Positions 1 through 10,364 of a stretch of DNA of 64,000 nucleotides are shown here, piece by piece. This stretch comes from Cristatella mucedo (lineage: Eukaryota; Bryozoa; Phylactolaemata; Cristatellidae): the NCBI GenBank assembly GCA_009760855.2, contig WPIO01000128.1, forward strand, positions 1,101,913-1,165,912. Direction: 5' to 3'. Each line of letters starts with the position of its first letter. The first letter of the stretch is position 1. The notes below the pieces were generated by a model. The model had not been told where the DNA came from, searched no databases, and saw only the letters and a program-made list of their open reading frames with translations. Both the position numbers and the translations under genes were made by a program.

Positions 1-660
1 AGGGTGAGCAGCCGCCAGGGTGAGCAGCCGCCAGGGTGAGCAGCCGCCAGGGTGAGCAGCCGCCAGGGTGAGCAGCCGCCAGGGTGAGCAGCCGCCAGGC
101 TGAGCAGCCGCCAGGCTGAGCAGCCGCCAGGCTGAGCAGCCGCCAGGCTGAGCAGCCGCCAGGCTGAGCAGCCGCCAGGCTGAGCAGCCGCCAGGCTGAG
201 CAGCCGCCAGGCTGAGCTGCCGCCAGGCTGAGCTGCCGCCAGGCTGAGCTGCCGCCAGGCTGAGCTGCCGCCAGGCTGAGCTGCCGCCAGGCTGAGCTGC
301 CGCCAGGCTGAGCTGCCGCCAGGCTGAGCTGCCGCCAGGCTGAGCTGCCGCCAGGCTGAGCCAGCCGCCTGCCGGCTGAGCTGCCGCCAGGCTGAGCTGC
401 CGCCAGGCTGAGCTGCCGCCAGGCTGAGCTGCCGCCAGGCTGAGCTGCCGCCAGGCTGAGCTGCCGCCAGGCTGAGCTGCCGCCAGGCTGAGCTGCCGCC
501 AGGCTGAGCTGCCGCCAGGCTGAGCTGCCGCCAGGCTGAGCTGCCGCCAGGCTGAGCTGCCGCCAGGCTGAGCTGCCGCCAGGCTGAGCTGCCGCCAGGC
601 TGAGCTGCCGCCAGGCTGAGCTGCCGCCAGGCTGAGCTGCCGCCAGGCTGAGCTGCCGCC
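1..660. repeat. 16-bp GC-rich minisatellite, three ordered variant blocks
   Basis: Perfect 16-bp tandem repeat that probably continues off the left edge. Copies 1-96 (6) read AGGGTGAGCAGCCGCC. Copies 97-208 (7) read AGGCTGAGCAGCCGCC. Copies 209-352 (9) and 389-660 (17) read AGGCTGAGCTGCCGCC. An irregular 36-bp stretch at 353-388 interrupts the third block. Each block differs from the previous one by a single base, so variants spread in order along the array. No gene is seen. Confidence 0.97.
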
Positions 661-2000
661 AATGTAAGCTACTGTCAGAGTGAGTGGCTGTCGGGTTGAC
701 CTGCTGCCGGGGCGCACTGCTGCCAGGGTGCGCTGCTGCCAGGGTGCGCTGCTGCCAGGGTGCGCTGCTGCCAGGGTGCGCTGCTGCCAGGGTGCGCTGC
801 TGCCAGGGTGCGCTGCTGCCAGGGTGCGCTGCTGCAAGGGTGCGCTGCTGCCAGGCTGTGCTGCTGACAGGCTGTGCTGCTGCCAGGCTGTGCTGCTGAC
901 AGGCTGTGCTGCTGACAGGCTGTGCTGCTGCCAATGTAAGCTACTGTCAGAGTGAGCGGCTGTCGGGTTGACCTGCTGCCGGGGCGCACTGCTGCAGAGG
1001 TTCTCTGCGGATGGGTAGCACTGCTGCCGGGGTGTGCTAGTGCCAGGGTGCCCATCTGCCAGGGTGAGCTGCTGCCAGCATACGGTGCTGACAGGTCTTG
1101 CAGCTGCCAGGGTGCACTGCTGCCAGGGTGCGCTGCTGCCAGGGTGCGCTGCTGCCAGGGTGCGCTGCTGCCAGGGTGCGCTGCTGCCAGGGTGCGCTGC
1201 TGCTGCCAGGGTGCGCTGCTGCCAGGGTGCGCTGCTGCCAGGGTGCGCTGCTGCCAGGGTGCGCTGCTGCCAGGTGCGCTGCTGCCAGGGTGCGCTGCTG
1301 CCAGGGTGCGCTGCTGCCAGGGTGCGCTGCTGCCAGGGTGCGCTGCTGCCAGGGTGCGCTGCTGCCAGGGTGCGCTGCTGCCAGGGTGCGCTGCTGCGCT
1401 GCCAGGGTGCGCTGCTGCCAGGGTGCGCTGCTGCCAGGGTGCGCTGCTGCCAGGGTGCGCTGCGCTGCTGCTGCGAGGGGGCGCTGCTGCCAGGGTGCGC
1501 TGCTGCCAGGGTGAGCTGCTGCCAGGGTGCTGCTGCTGCGCTGCTGCCAGGGTGCGCTGCTGCCAGGGTGCGCTGTGCGCTGCTGCCAGGGTGTGCTGCT
1601 GCAGGCCAGGGTGCGCTGCTGCCAGGGTGCGCTGCTGCCAGGGTGCGCTGCTGCCAGGGTGCGCTGCTGCCAGGGTGCGCTGCTGCCAGGGTGCGCTGCT
1701 GCCAGGGTGCGCTGCTGCCAGGGGGCGCTGCTGCCAGGGTGCGCTGCTGCCAGGGGGCGCTGCTGCCCGGGTGCGCTGCTGCTGCCAGGGTGCGCTGCTG
1801 CTGCTGCCAGGGTGCGCTGCTGCTGCTGCCTGGACGGGCTGCTGCCAGGGTGCGCTGCTGCCTGGACGGGCTGCTGCCAGGGTGCGCTGCTGCCAGGGTG
1901 CGCTGCTGCCAGGGTGCGCTGCTGCCAGAGAGCACTGTTTGCCGGGGTGAGCTGTTGCCAGGGTGCCGTGCTGCCAGGGTGCCGTGCTGCCAGAGTGCGC
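661..2000. repeat. 16-bp GC-rich minisatellite, diverged continuation
   Basis: Continues the 16-bp register of the preceding block with the consensus AGGGTGCGCTGCTGCC. Degenerate units open it (661-724) and recur at 933. Units at 853-930 read AGGCTGTGCTGCTGAC or AGGCTGTGCTGCTGCC. Extra CTG triplets occur near 1198, 1470, 1530, 1790 and 1800-1825, as expected from slippage. Open frames of up to 465 codons run through it on both strands. They exist because the unit has no stop in any frame and three units make 16 codons; they are cysteine/leucine-rich or serine/glutamine-rich artefacts. Confidence 0.95.
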
Positions 2001-2007
2001 ACCACGG

Positions 2008-2025
2008 GTGTGTGTGTGTGTGTGT
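2008..2025. repeat. (GT)9 microsatellite
   Basis: Pure GT run followed by TATATA. It lies just outside the left arm of the inverted repeat. The right arm also has a CA/GT tract just outside it at a similar distance of about 20 bp. Confidence 0.95.
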
Positions 2026-2041
2026 ATATAGAGTATGAACT

Positions 2042-2189
2042 CCAACACAGACCATAAGTAGAAACACTCCACACAAATCTAGAATTTTGCTAAGCTAAGG
2101 ACAAATTAAAATAATTATCAGATTAACAGAAACAAGTCGCCATATGTTCGATCGATTGCAGTGGAATACACAGCCTCCAAATGGAAATG
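2042..2189 (+). repeat. inverted repeat, left arm
   Basis: Reads as an imperfect reverse complement of 4617-4764. Shared stretches include TAAGTAGAAACACT, GACAAATTAAAA, GATCGATTGCA and ATACACAGCCTC. Identity by eye is roughly 80 percent with a few 1-2 bp indels. It could be a terminal inverted repeat of a ~2.7-kb element or one of two opposed copies of a dispersed repeat. No target-site duplication was identified. Confidence 0.8.
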
Positions 2190-2203
2190 AACACAGGCAC
2201 ACA

Positions 2204-2581
<378 letters not shown>

Positions 2582-4407
2582 AGGAGTTAACAGTACCACG
2601 AAGCAGCTGGAAAACGCGACTAGCAAAAAATACCTTCCGGCGATGTCTCCGTTTTGGTTTTAAAGAGTAACGATATTTAATCGTATGACAACATCAAAGA
2701 GAAAGCCAGCCTAAATCCATCCACATGTTAGTGGCTAATTGAGCATTAACCGTCTGTCTCAAGGGTCAAGGGCCGTAGTGTTCGGCTAAGTAGTGGGTAC
2801 CAGCGGTTTTTCTCATGAACCCAGCCTCAATATTATATTCAAAACTTTTAAAAAGGAATAAGAATAAATATGTTGTGCTATCATTCAAGTGAATATAAAA
2901 CCTCAACCTTCAGAGCGTTTTCGGAAAACCTAGAGTTAAATTTCCGAGCGATCCATGGTCGCGTACCACTGGGCAACTCAAACCCGCGGAAAGTGAAACA
3001 ATCTATGCGGCTTTATTTAATTTGGGGTTTGTAAACATTATCTATAAGTATTGTATGCTAATTACTATTATAAAACAACCCTTAAGTGTCGGTTCGGTTT
3101 TCGCCACAACCACGACAGTTCGAATTACCAGTTACCGCAAGCAGGTAGCCCAACATGCTTCCTGATGTCGTGGTGATTGTGCTAAGTACTTCCAGCTATC
3201 GTCAATTTTCTTGGTAAGAGTCGTACATTGCGTGATTTCCCGGCTAGGTCGGTCTGTACCACCATGCGCCGGCCGCTGAGATTTCGGCGTTCTTTTTTGC
3301 TATGCCTTCTCTACCTGCCTGTTATCGCCACTTCCTGAGTTTATGTTCCCGAGAGTATGGAGTTACAGTGGATTGCTTGGAGTAGGCCGCCTTTGCTGAG
3401 TGAGTTGTTTTCGTTAACGTTTAGCCGCTGCATAGCGAGCTGCGTGGAGGCTTCTGCTATCCTGGCCATGACTTGCTAAATGTCCTTGTAGTTACTACTC
3501 ATGTATATATAGTTTTATTTCGCAGTATTCCCTACCTTTTCGTTTTAGCCTCAATTAAGCATGTCCCCACGTTTAGCTCAGTAACTCACGTCTTTTCTCC
3601 TTCGACCGACTTGCAGCAGAATATAAACATCTGGTGTATAGCCTTAATGTAAACAGCCTTAGCTGCTAACAGGACGTAGCTTTAAACTTGCTACCATGTC
3701 TGAGGCCCCTACACCGTTTTATTTGTAGTGCACGAGTACTCATATATTTTGTTGCGGCACTACATATCTTACTTTTATAACTAGCCCGAACAGCTGATTC
3801 CCTACCCCACTTTGTCTTCCTGCCCCCAATTGCAGACTCAGCTACTTAATTGGTATTTGCCCAGTCAAGCCAGACATTTCTAGCTATTTTCTTGGAAGCT
3901 GTAGCTTGCCCTCCAAGTTCATTTCCTCTCGGTGACGTTATTGCTTGCTGCTAGTCCACGAAATGTGCTTCTCGTTGTCGTGGCTTTTTTGGCCTGCTAT
4001 GCTATATGCAACTAGCCGGCCCAGGCAGCTAAGCCACAAGCGTTTTATGGTTCCTATGTTTTCGCCATTTGCCCCTCACAAACACTTCCCTTATTTCTGC
4101 TCAATACAGTGTATCGTAATGTATTAGTCACTTACTTAAAGTTGGCCCACACTTTGCCGAGCCCCTGTTTGCCGGAAGCTGGAAAGCAATGGGGCATCAG
4201 CTTCTCGTGCAGCCGCTGCCTTTCAATCTGAGCTCGAACGGCTAGCTTCGCTGAAAATGCTCCCTCCAAATGTAGGTTGTCCGACCACGCAATGTTGACC
4301 TCACAGACCGAGCTCGTTATAGCTTCGACTTTCGGTCGCCTGGAGTTTTGCTCAGTGGTCAGTGAGTGGGCTCTCAGTGTGCAAGACCATGTTGTTGCTT
4401 GCACACA

Positions 4408-4418
4408 CCCCCCCCCCC
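4408..4418. repeat. poly-C tract (C11)
   Basis: Run of 11 C following GCACACA. It lies 137 bp before a G14 run and is complementary to it. Confidence 0.9.
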
Positions 4419-4555
4419 GTGGATAGGCTCGGAGAACGTGTGGCGATGCTGCTGCTGCCACTGATTGGGCATCTGGCTTGCAGCAGGTTACAAATGCTAG
4501 TTTGCCACCCGAACGACCACAAAATGTCTGCATTTCCTATGGGTCTGCCTTTTTC

Positions 4556-4569
4556 GGGGGGGGGGGGGG
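4556..4569. repeat. poly-G tract (G14)
   Basis: Run of 14 G after TTTTTC. Its length is uncertain, since homopolymers of this size are error-prone in sequencing. Confidence 0.88.
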
Positions 4570-4616
4570 TTGCTATCGGTGCTTTTCCTTGCCATCAGCT
4601 TCTGAGCTATGCAGGG

Positions 4617-4764
4617 CATTTCCACTTTGAGGCTGTGTATTTCAGTGCAATCGATCAAACGTATGGAGACATTTTTCCGTGAATCTGCTAATTGTTTTAA
4701 TTTGTCAGTAGTTTAGCATAATTACAGTTTTATGTAGTGTTTCTACTTACGGTCTCTGTGTCGG
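4617..4764 (-). repeat. inverted repeat, right arm
   Basis: Counterpart of 2042-2189 in opposite orientation. It begins CATTTCCACTTTGAGGCTGT and ends CTTACGGTCTCTGTGTCGG. The CA-rich tract lies just outside, mirroring the GT tract outside the left arm, so the (GT)n head may belong to the repeat itself. Confidence 0.8.
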
Positions 4765-4780
4765 TGTAAATTCTCTGTGT

Positions 4781-4789
4781 GCACACACA

Positions 4790-4830
<41 letters not shown>

Positions 4831-5083
4831 ACACACAGACACACACAGAGACACACACACAGACAGACACACACAAACACACACAGAAACACACAGACAC
4901 ACACACACACACACACACAGACACACACACAGACACACTCACAGACACACAGTCACACACACACACAGGCACACAGACACACACACAGGCACAGACAAAC
5001 ACACACACACACACACATACACACCCACACTTACACACACCCTTACACACATACAAACATGCACCCACCCGCCCACACCCACC
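4781..5083. repeat. complex CA-rich microsatellite
   Basis: About 300 bp of CA dinucleotides interrupted by AG, AA, GG and AT steps (CACAGACA, CACAAACA, CACAGGCA), grading into CCCACACCCACC. The interruptions suggest an older tract than the pure (CA)47. Thr/His and Cys/Val frames here are artefacts. Confidence 0.95.
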
Positions 5084-5552
5084 AAGATAATTGACATTAA
5101 TTGATAAATTTATTATACCGGTATGCCTACTGTTTTATAGATTGGAAAGCCTAAAACTCAATATCAGCTTGGCCCTCAAATGTCCTGTTGAATGAATATG
5201 CACGAAATCAAAGTGACACAGACTAACGTGACCTTCCGCTAGATGACCTCATAAGCTCCCCAATCAAGTCGCCATACTTCCAGGTACATCGCTGAGCTGA
5301 AATGTGGGCTTGTAGGGTTAGCCTGTTTCAGTTGGTCCATGCTTTTATGACATCACGTTTTGACGTCTGTAACTCACTGCTTTCTCGCCTACTGGCATTC
5401 TGCAATCAAGGACTACTAGCTGGTCCAAAATTAGTTAGCCAGGCTTGTATGTCGTGAGTATTGCTATTGCCAAATTGAAGCACTTCTTGCCTACCTTCAC
5501 TGGCTACCTGGATTTGGTTCTAGGTTTCGAAGCTCACTTTTAAGTCCCTTAG
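5084..5552. other. non-repetitive interval, nothing recognised
   Basis: No open frame of note, no RNA gene, and no repeat seen by eye between the CA-rich tract and the 15-bp minisatellite. Confidence 0.6.
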
Positions 5553-5993
5553 TTCCATGCTGCCCGTGTTCCTGTCGCCACTGTCCACGTTGCATGCATC
5601 TTTGCTGCCACTTGCAATGTGGCCACTGTCCCTACTGCAACATGCTGCCACAGGCCATGCTGCCACAGGCCATGCTGCCACAGGCCATGCTGCCACTGTC
5701 AATTCTGCCTGTGTATATGCCGTCTCTGGCCATGCTGCATCTGTCCATGATGCCACTGTCATTTCTGCCTGTGTCCATGCTGTCTCTGGCCATGCTGCGT
5801 CTGTCCACGATGCCACTGTCATTGCTGCCTGTGTCCATGCAGCCACTGGACATGCTGCCTGTGGGCCTGCTGCCACAGCTGATTCTGCAGTGACCATATC
5901 GCCACTGTCCATTTTGCCTTTGGCTCATGCTGCCACTCTCCGTGCAGCCACTTTAAATGCTTCTACGGTCCTTGCTGACCTTGTGCATGCTGC
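5553..5993. repeat. 15-bp degenerate minisatellite (CATGCTGCCACTGTC type)
   Basis: Units such as CATGCTGCCACAGGC (3 near-identical copies from ~5641), CATGCTGTCTCTGGC and CACGATGCCACTGTC follow each other in a 15-bp register. A 60-bp (4-unit) period is seen between ~5706 and ~5766. As 15 is a multiple of three, frames are open on both strands (5520-5912 minus, 5557-6033 plus) and encode degenerate pentapeptide-like repeats. I read these as by-products. The tract ends directly on a satellite monomer at 5996. Confidence 0.85.
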
Positions 5994-5995
5994 CC

Positions 5996-7325
5996 ATATA
6001 TCCTTTAGTGTTATATATAGTCTCAACTCATAAATCAGTATCTTGTAGTTCCTTCAAACCGCAGGCATTGCGACTAAGTTATGTCCCCTGCTGCAACTAT
6101 TTCAGCTTTTTTCTTCCGGAAATTAATATCCCTTAGTGATATAAATACTCTCAATAACTAATGCTTTATTCTAAACCATTTACGCTGGTTTTTGTTTTGA
6201 GGGATTACATATCTTTTAGCTATATAAAGAGTTTCGACGATTATTAAATTATGTTAATGGTAGTTCCTTCGAACCGCCGGTATCACTAGTAAGTTATCAC
6301 CCTTGCTAAAACCACTTACCCTTCTTTTTTCTTAAGGAAATATATATCCGTTAGTATTATAAATTGTCTCAATTAATAACTCATTATCTTACTGGTAGAT
6401 CCTTTAAACTGCAGCAACGCGAATATGTTATCCCCCTGCTGAAACTATTTACGCTTAACACTTCTCAACAAATAATTAATGATCTCAACGGTAGTGCTTT
6501 CCAACCACAGTCGTTCCGAGTAAGTTATCCCCCCAGCTAAAACCCTTTACTTTTCTTTTCTTTCGGAAATATATATCATTTAGTGTTATAAATAGTCTTA
6601 ATACATAATTAATTATCCTAGTGGTATTTCCTTCCAACCGCATGCATTCCGTGTAAGTTATTTCCCCTTTTTATGCGTCTTTTCCGCCGGCAATATGTTA
6701 GTGTTACAAATAGTGTTAATAGAAAAGCAATTATCTAACTGGTAGTACCTTACAACGGCGGGCGTTCGGAGTAAGTTTTCCCCCTGATAAAACCATTTAC
6801 GCGTGTTTTCTTACGGAAATTTATATCCTTCAGTGTTATAAATAGTCTCATTATATGGCTTATTGTCTTGCAAGTAGTAGCTTTCAACCGCAGGCGTTCC
6901 GATTAGGTTATCTCTCTTAATAAAACCATTTACGCGTCTTGTTTGCTTAAATATATATCCTAAAGATTTTAAATACGCTCAATAAATAATTATCTTCCCG
7001 GGTAGTACCTTCCAACCTCAGTCATTCCGAGTAAGTTATCTCCGCTGCTAAAACCATTCCAGCGTCCTTTCTTCGAGAAATATATATCCTTTAGTGTTAT
7101 CATTAGTCTCATTATATGAAATAATATCTTACGCATAGTACCTTCCAACCACTAGCGTTCCAAATGAGTTATCACTGCTAATAACCTATTTACGCTTCTT
7201 TTTTCCGAAAATATTTATCCCTTAGTGTTATATATACTCTCATTAAATTATTAATTATCTTCCTGGTAGTACCTTCTCACTACTGGCGTTTCGAGTAAGT
7301 TATCCACCCTGCTTTAACCAATTAC
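5996..7325 (+). repeat. diverged monomeric layer of the ~130-bp satellite
   Basis: Roughly ten monomers, spaced 129-133 bp where intact (boundaries near 6183, 6315, 6448, 6676, 6802, 6933, 7062, 7192 and 7325). Landmarks in order are TATATATCCTTTAGTGTTAT, AATAGTCTCA, ATTATCTTACTGGTAGTACC, AACCGCAGGCGTTCCGAGTA, AGTTATC, CTGCTAAAACCATTTACGCG and TCTTTTCTTCCGG. Some copies carry internal deletions (about 6104-6183 and 6448-6555). Neighbours differ strongly and no higher-order order is visible. Confidence 0.9.
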
Positions 7326-7954
7326 GCGTCTTTTCTTCCGGAAATATATATTTCCTCTAGTGTTATAAATAGTCTCGTTAAATGAATCATTATCTTACTT
7401 ACATTTTCTGGCAACACCTTCCAACCTTATTACGTACACGATTATTAGGTGCCCGGTAATTACATACCAGATTATTACGTCACTGATTATTATCCGCCCG
7501 ATTATTACGGGGCCGATTATCATGTTCCTAATTATTACGTCACATATTATTACGTCTTCTATTATTACGGCACCGATTATTAGGTGCTCTATTATTTCAT
7601 AACAGATAATCACGTCACCGATTAGTATCTGCCCAAATAATACGAGCCCGATTAGAACGTGCCCCATTATTACGAGTAACTATTTCGTATCCAATTATTA
7701 CGTACCTGATTACAACGGACTGAATTATTAAGTTTGTGGTTATTTTGTCCGATTAGTACGTACCCGATTATTTCGAGCCCGATGATTACCTATCCGAAAA
7801 TTACGTCCCCAAGCACTACAAGCAACGGCAAGTCTCCACGACTTATTTGCATCTTCCCCTATCTAGAGCCGATTGCCGCCATCTTTTGCAATAACTGTAT
7901 GCAACGGGAAGCTGATGCGGATGGCATCGATCTTGCTCGATTTGCCTTTAGCTG
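7326..7954 (+). repeat. HOR unit 1: first M7 with short minisatellite insert
   Basis: The first compound monomer. It keeps the monomer head to about 7426, enters the 15-bp minisatellite at ~7427-7811, then has the spacer (7812-7954). The minisatellite lacks about 240 bp (16 units) at its start relative to all later copies. This copy marks the change from unordered monomers to higher-order repeats. Confidence 0.85.
7427..7811. repeat. 15-bp AT-rich minisatellite, short first copy
   Basis: About 26 units of the CCCGATTATTACGTC family. Its first units align with the middle of the full-length tract at about 9851, so the front 16 units are absent. The spacer that follows differs from core copies at about ten positions. 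Confidence 0.85.
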
Positions 7955-10364
7955 GCGTCTTTTCTTTGGGAAATATATATCCTTCGGTTGTATACGTAGT
8001 CTCATTTATTAATTTATAATCTTACTGGTACTACCTTCAGACCGCAGGCGTTCCGAATAAGTACTCTCATCTCAAACAGTTTAAGCGTCTTTTCTGTGGC
8101 AAATATGTATCCTTTAATGTTATACTTAGCTTCCTTAAATCAATAATTATCTTTCCGGTAGCACCTTTAAACCGCAGGCGTCCCGCGTAAATTATCGCCT
8201 TTGCAAAAGTCATGAACGCGTCTTGGGATCATTTACCCAATAAATAGTCTCGTTTGACAAAGTATTACCTTTCTGGTAGTACCTTTCAAACGCAGCTGTC
8301 CCGAGTAAATCCCCTCCTCAAACCATTTACGCGTCTTTCCTTCCGGAAACGTCTGTTCGTTATTGTTTAGATTAGTCCTTATAAGTACTGCATTATTCAA
8401 CTTGTCAATCCTTCAAACCGCCGGCGTTTCGAGTAAGTTATCATCCATGCTATAACAATTTACGCGTCCTCTTTTCCGGAAATATAGATCCTTTAGTAAT
8501 ATAAATGGTCTCAAAAAATGACTATATTTCTTACCAGTTGTACCTTCTAACCGCAGGCGTTCCAAGTAAGTTTATCTAACTGCCATAACCATTTACACGT
8601 CTTTTCTTTGGGAATTATGAGTCCTTTAGTGTAATAAATAGTCTTATGAAATTCATTGTAATCCAGCTAGAAGATTCTTCAAAACACAGGCATTCTGAGT
8701 AAATTAACTTTACTGCTTAAACCATTCGAGCGTCTTTTCTTTAGAAAATATATATCCTTCGGTTATATTCGTAGTCTCATTTATTAATTTAAAATCTTAC
8801 TGGTACTACCTTCCGACCGCAGGCGTTCCGAATAAGTACTCTCACCTCAAACAGTTTACGCGTCTTTTCTGCGGCAAATATGTATTCTTTAACGTTATAA
8901 ATACTCTCACTAACTCAATAACTGTCTTACGGGTGGTACCTTTACACCGCAGGCGTCCCGTGTAAATTATCGCCTTTGCAAAATTCATGAACGCGTCTTG
9001 GGATCATTTACCCGATAAATAGTCTTATTTGGCAACGTGATAACTTTCTAGTAGTACCTTTCAAACGCCGCTGTCCCGAGTGAATCCACTCCACTAACCA
9101 TTTACGGGTCTTTTCTTCCTGAAACGTATGTTCGTTATTGTTGCGATTAGTCTTAATAAGTACTGCATTATTCAACTTCTCAATCCTTCAAACCGCGGGC
9201 GTTCCGAGTAAGTTATCTTCCAAGCGATAACTATCTACGCGTCCTCTTTTCCAGAAATATAGATCCTTTAGTAACATATAAAGTCTCAATAAATGATTAT
9301 CTCTCTTACTAGCTTTACATGTCAACCGCAAGCTTTACGAGTAAGTTATCTAACTGCTATAACCATTTACACGTCTTTTCTTCGGAAAATATGCAGCCTT
9401 TAGTGTTATCCATTGTCTTATGAAATGCATTGTAATCCAGCTAAAAGATACTTGAAAACGCCGGCGTTTCGAGTAAATTATCTTTGAGCTTAAACTATTC
9501 GGGCGTCTTTTCTTTGAGAAATATTTATCCTTTAGTTGGATACATAGTCTCAATAAATTTGTATTATCTTACTTGTAGTATCTTCTAACCGCAGGCATTG
9601 TTACGTGCCGATTGTTACGTACCAGATATCAACTGACCCGATTTTTACGAGCCCGATTTATACGTACCCGATTATTAATTCCCCGATTATCACGTCCTCG
9701 ATTAATACGTCCTCGACTATTACGTCCTCGATTATTAAGTACCCGATTGTAAAGTGCCCGATTATTACATACCCGATTTTCACGTCACCGATTATTATGT
9801 GCCCGATTAATACAAGCCCGATTACTACGTCTCCGAGTATTACGTCAACGATTATTAGGTGCCCGATTATTACATACCAGATTATCACGTCACTAATTAA
9901 TATCCACCCGATTATTACGAGGCCGATTATCATGTCCCTGAATATTACGTCACCTATTAGTACGTCTTCTATTATTACGGCACCGATTATTAGGTGCTCT
10001 GTTATTTCATAACTGATTATCACGTCACCGATTAGTATCTGCCCAAATAATACGAGCCCGATTGGAACGTGCCCCATTAGTACGTGTAATTATTTCGTAT
10101 CCGATTATTACGTACCTGATTACAACGGACTGAATTATAACGTTTTCGGTTATTTTGTGTGATTAGTACGTACCCGATTATTTCGAGCCCGATGATTACC
10201 TATCCGAATAATATGTCCCTGAGCACTACAAGCAACGGCAAGTCTCCAAGACTTATTTGCATCTTCCCCTATCTAGAGCGGACTGCCGCCATCTTTTGCG
10301 ATAACTGTATGCTACGGGTAGCTGATGCGGATGGCATCGATCTTGCTCGATTTGCCTTTAGCTG
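7955..10364 (+). repeat. HOR unit 2 (12 monomers + M7, 2410 bp)
   Basis: Has the same slot order as the core long unit, two M1-M6 blocks then M7 plus insert, although it lies at the array edge. It has no extra M1-M6x dimer. Its sequence differs from core copies at scattered sites. Confidence 0.88.
9597..10221. repeat. 15-bp minisatellite insert, unit 2
   Basis: First full-length tract (~41.7 units). Local variants include GATTTTCACGTC and GTCAACGATTATTAGG. Spacer 10222-10364 follows. Confidence 0.9.

Larger units (their letters stand above)
2582..4616. other. non-repetitive interval, no gene recognised
   Basis: Single-copy-looking DNA between the inverted-repeat arms. A 60-codon frame (3945-4127, plus) and a 133-codon frame (4132-4533, minus) have no domain, signal peptide or family resemblance I recognise, and I do not call them genes. 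A short imperfect inverted repeat (CACAACCACGAC at 3105-3116, GTCGTGGTGATTGTG at 3167-3181) is visible. If this is a transposon interior, no transposase is readable. Confidence 0.6.

Noticed and set aside
675-2072. Large open frames (up to 465 codons) over the GC-rich minisatellite, in several frames and both strands
   Set aside because: The 16-bp unit has no stop in these frames and three units give a 16-codon period. The frames follow the repeat exactly and have no domain.
2700-3000. Possible tRNA- or 5S-like segments in the flank
   Set aside because: No convincing A/B box spacing or cloverleaf could be traced by eye.
4132-4533. 133-codon minus-strand frame
   Set aside because: No recognisable family or motif, contains the poly-C/G-rich area, and could be chance in non-repetitive DNA. 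Not called without expression or homology evidence.
5520-6033. Opposed 130- and 158-codon frames resembling pentapeptide repeats
   Set aside because: The 15-bp minisatellite explains the period. The A(D/N)LXX pattern of pentapeptide-repeat proteins is not present.
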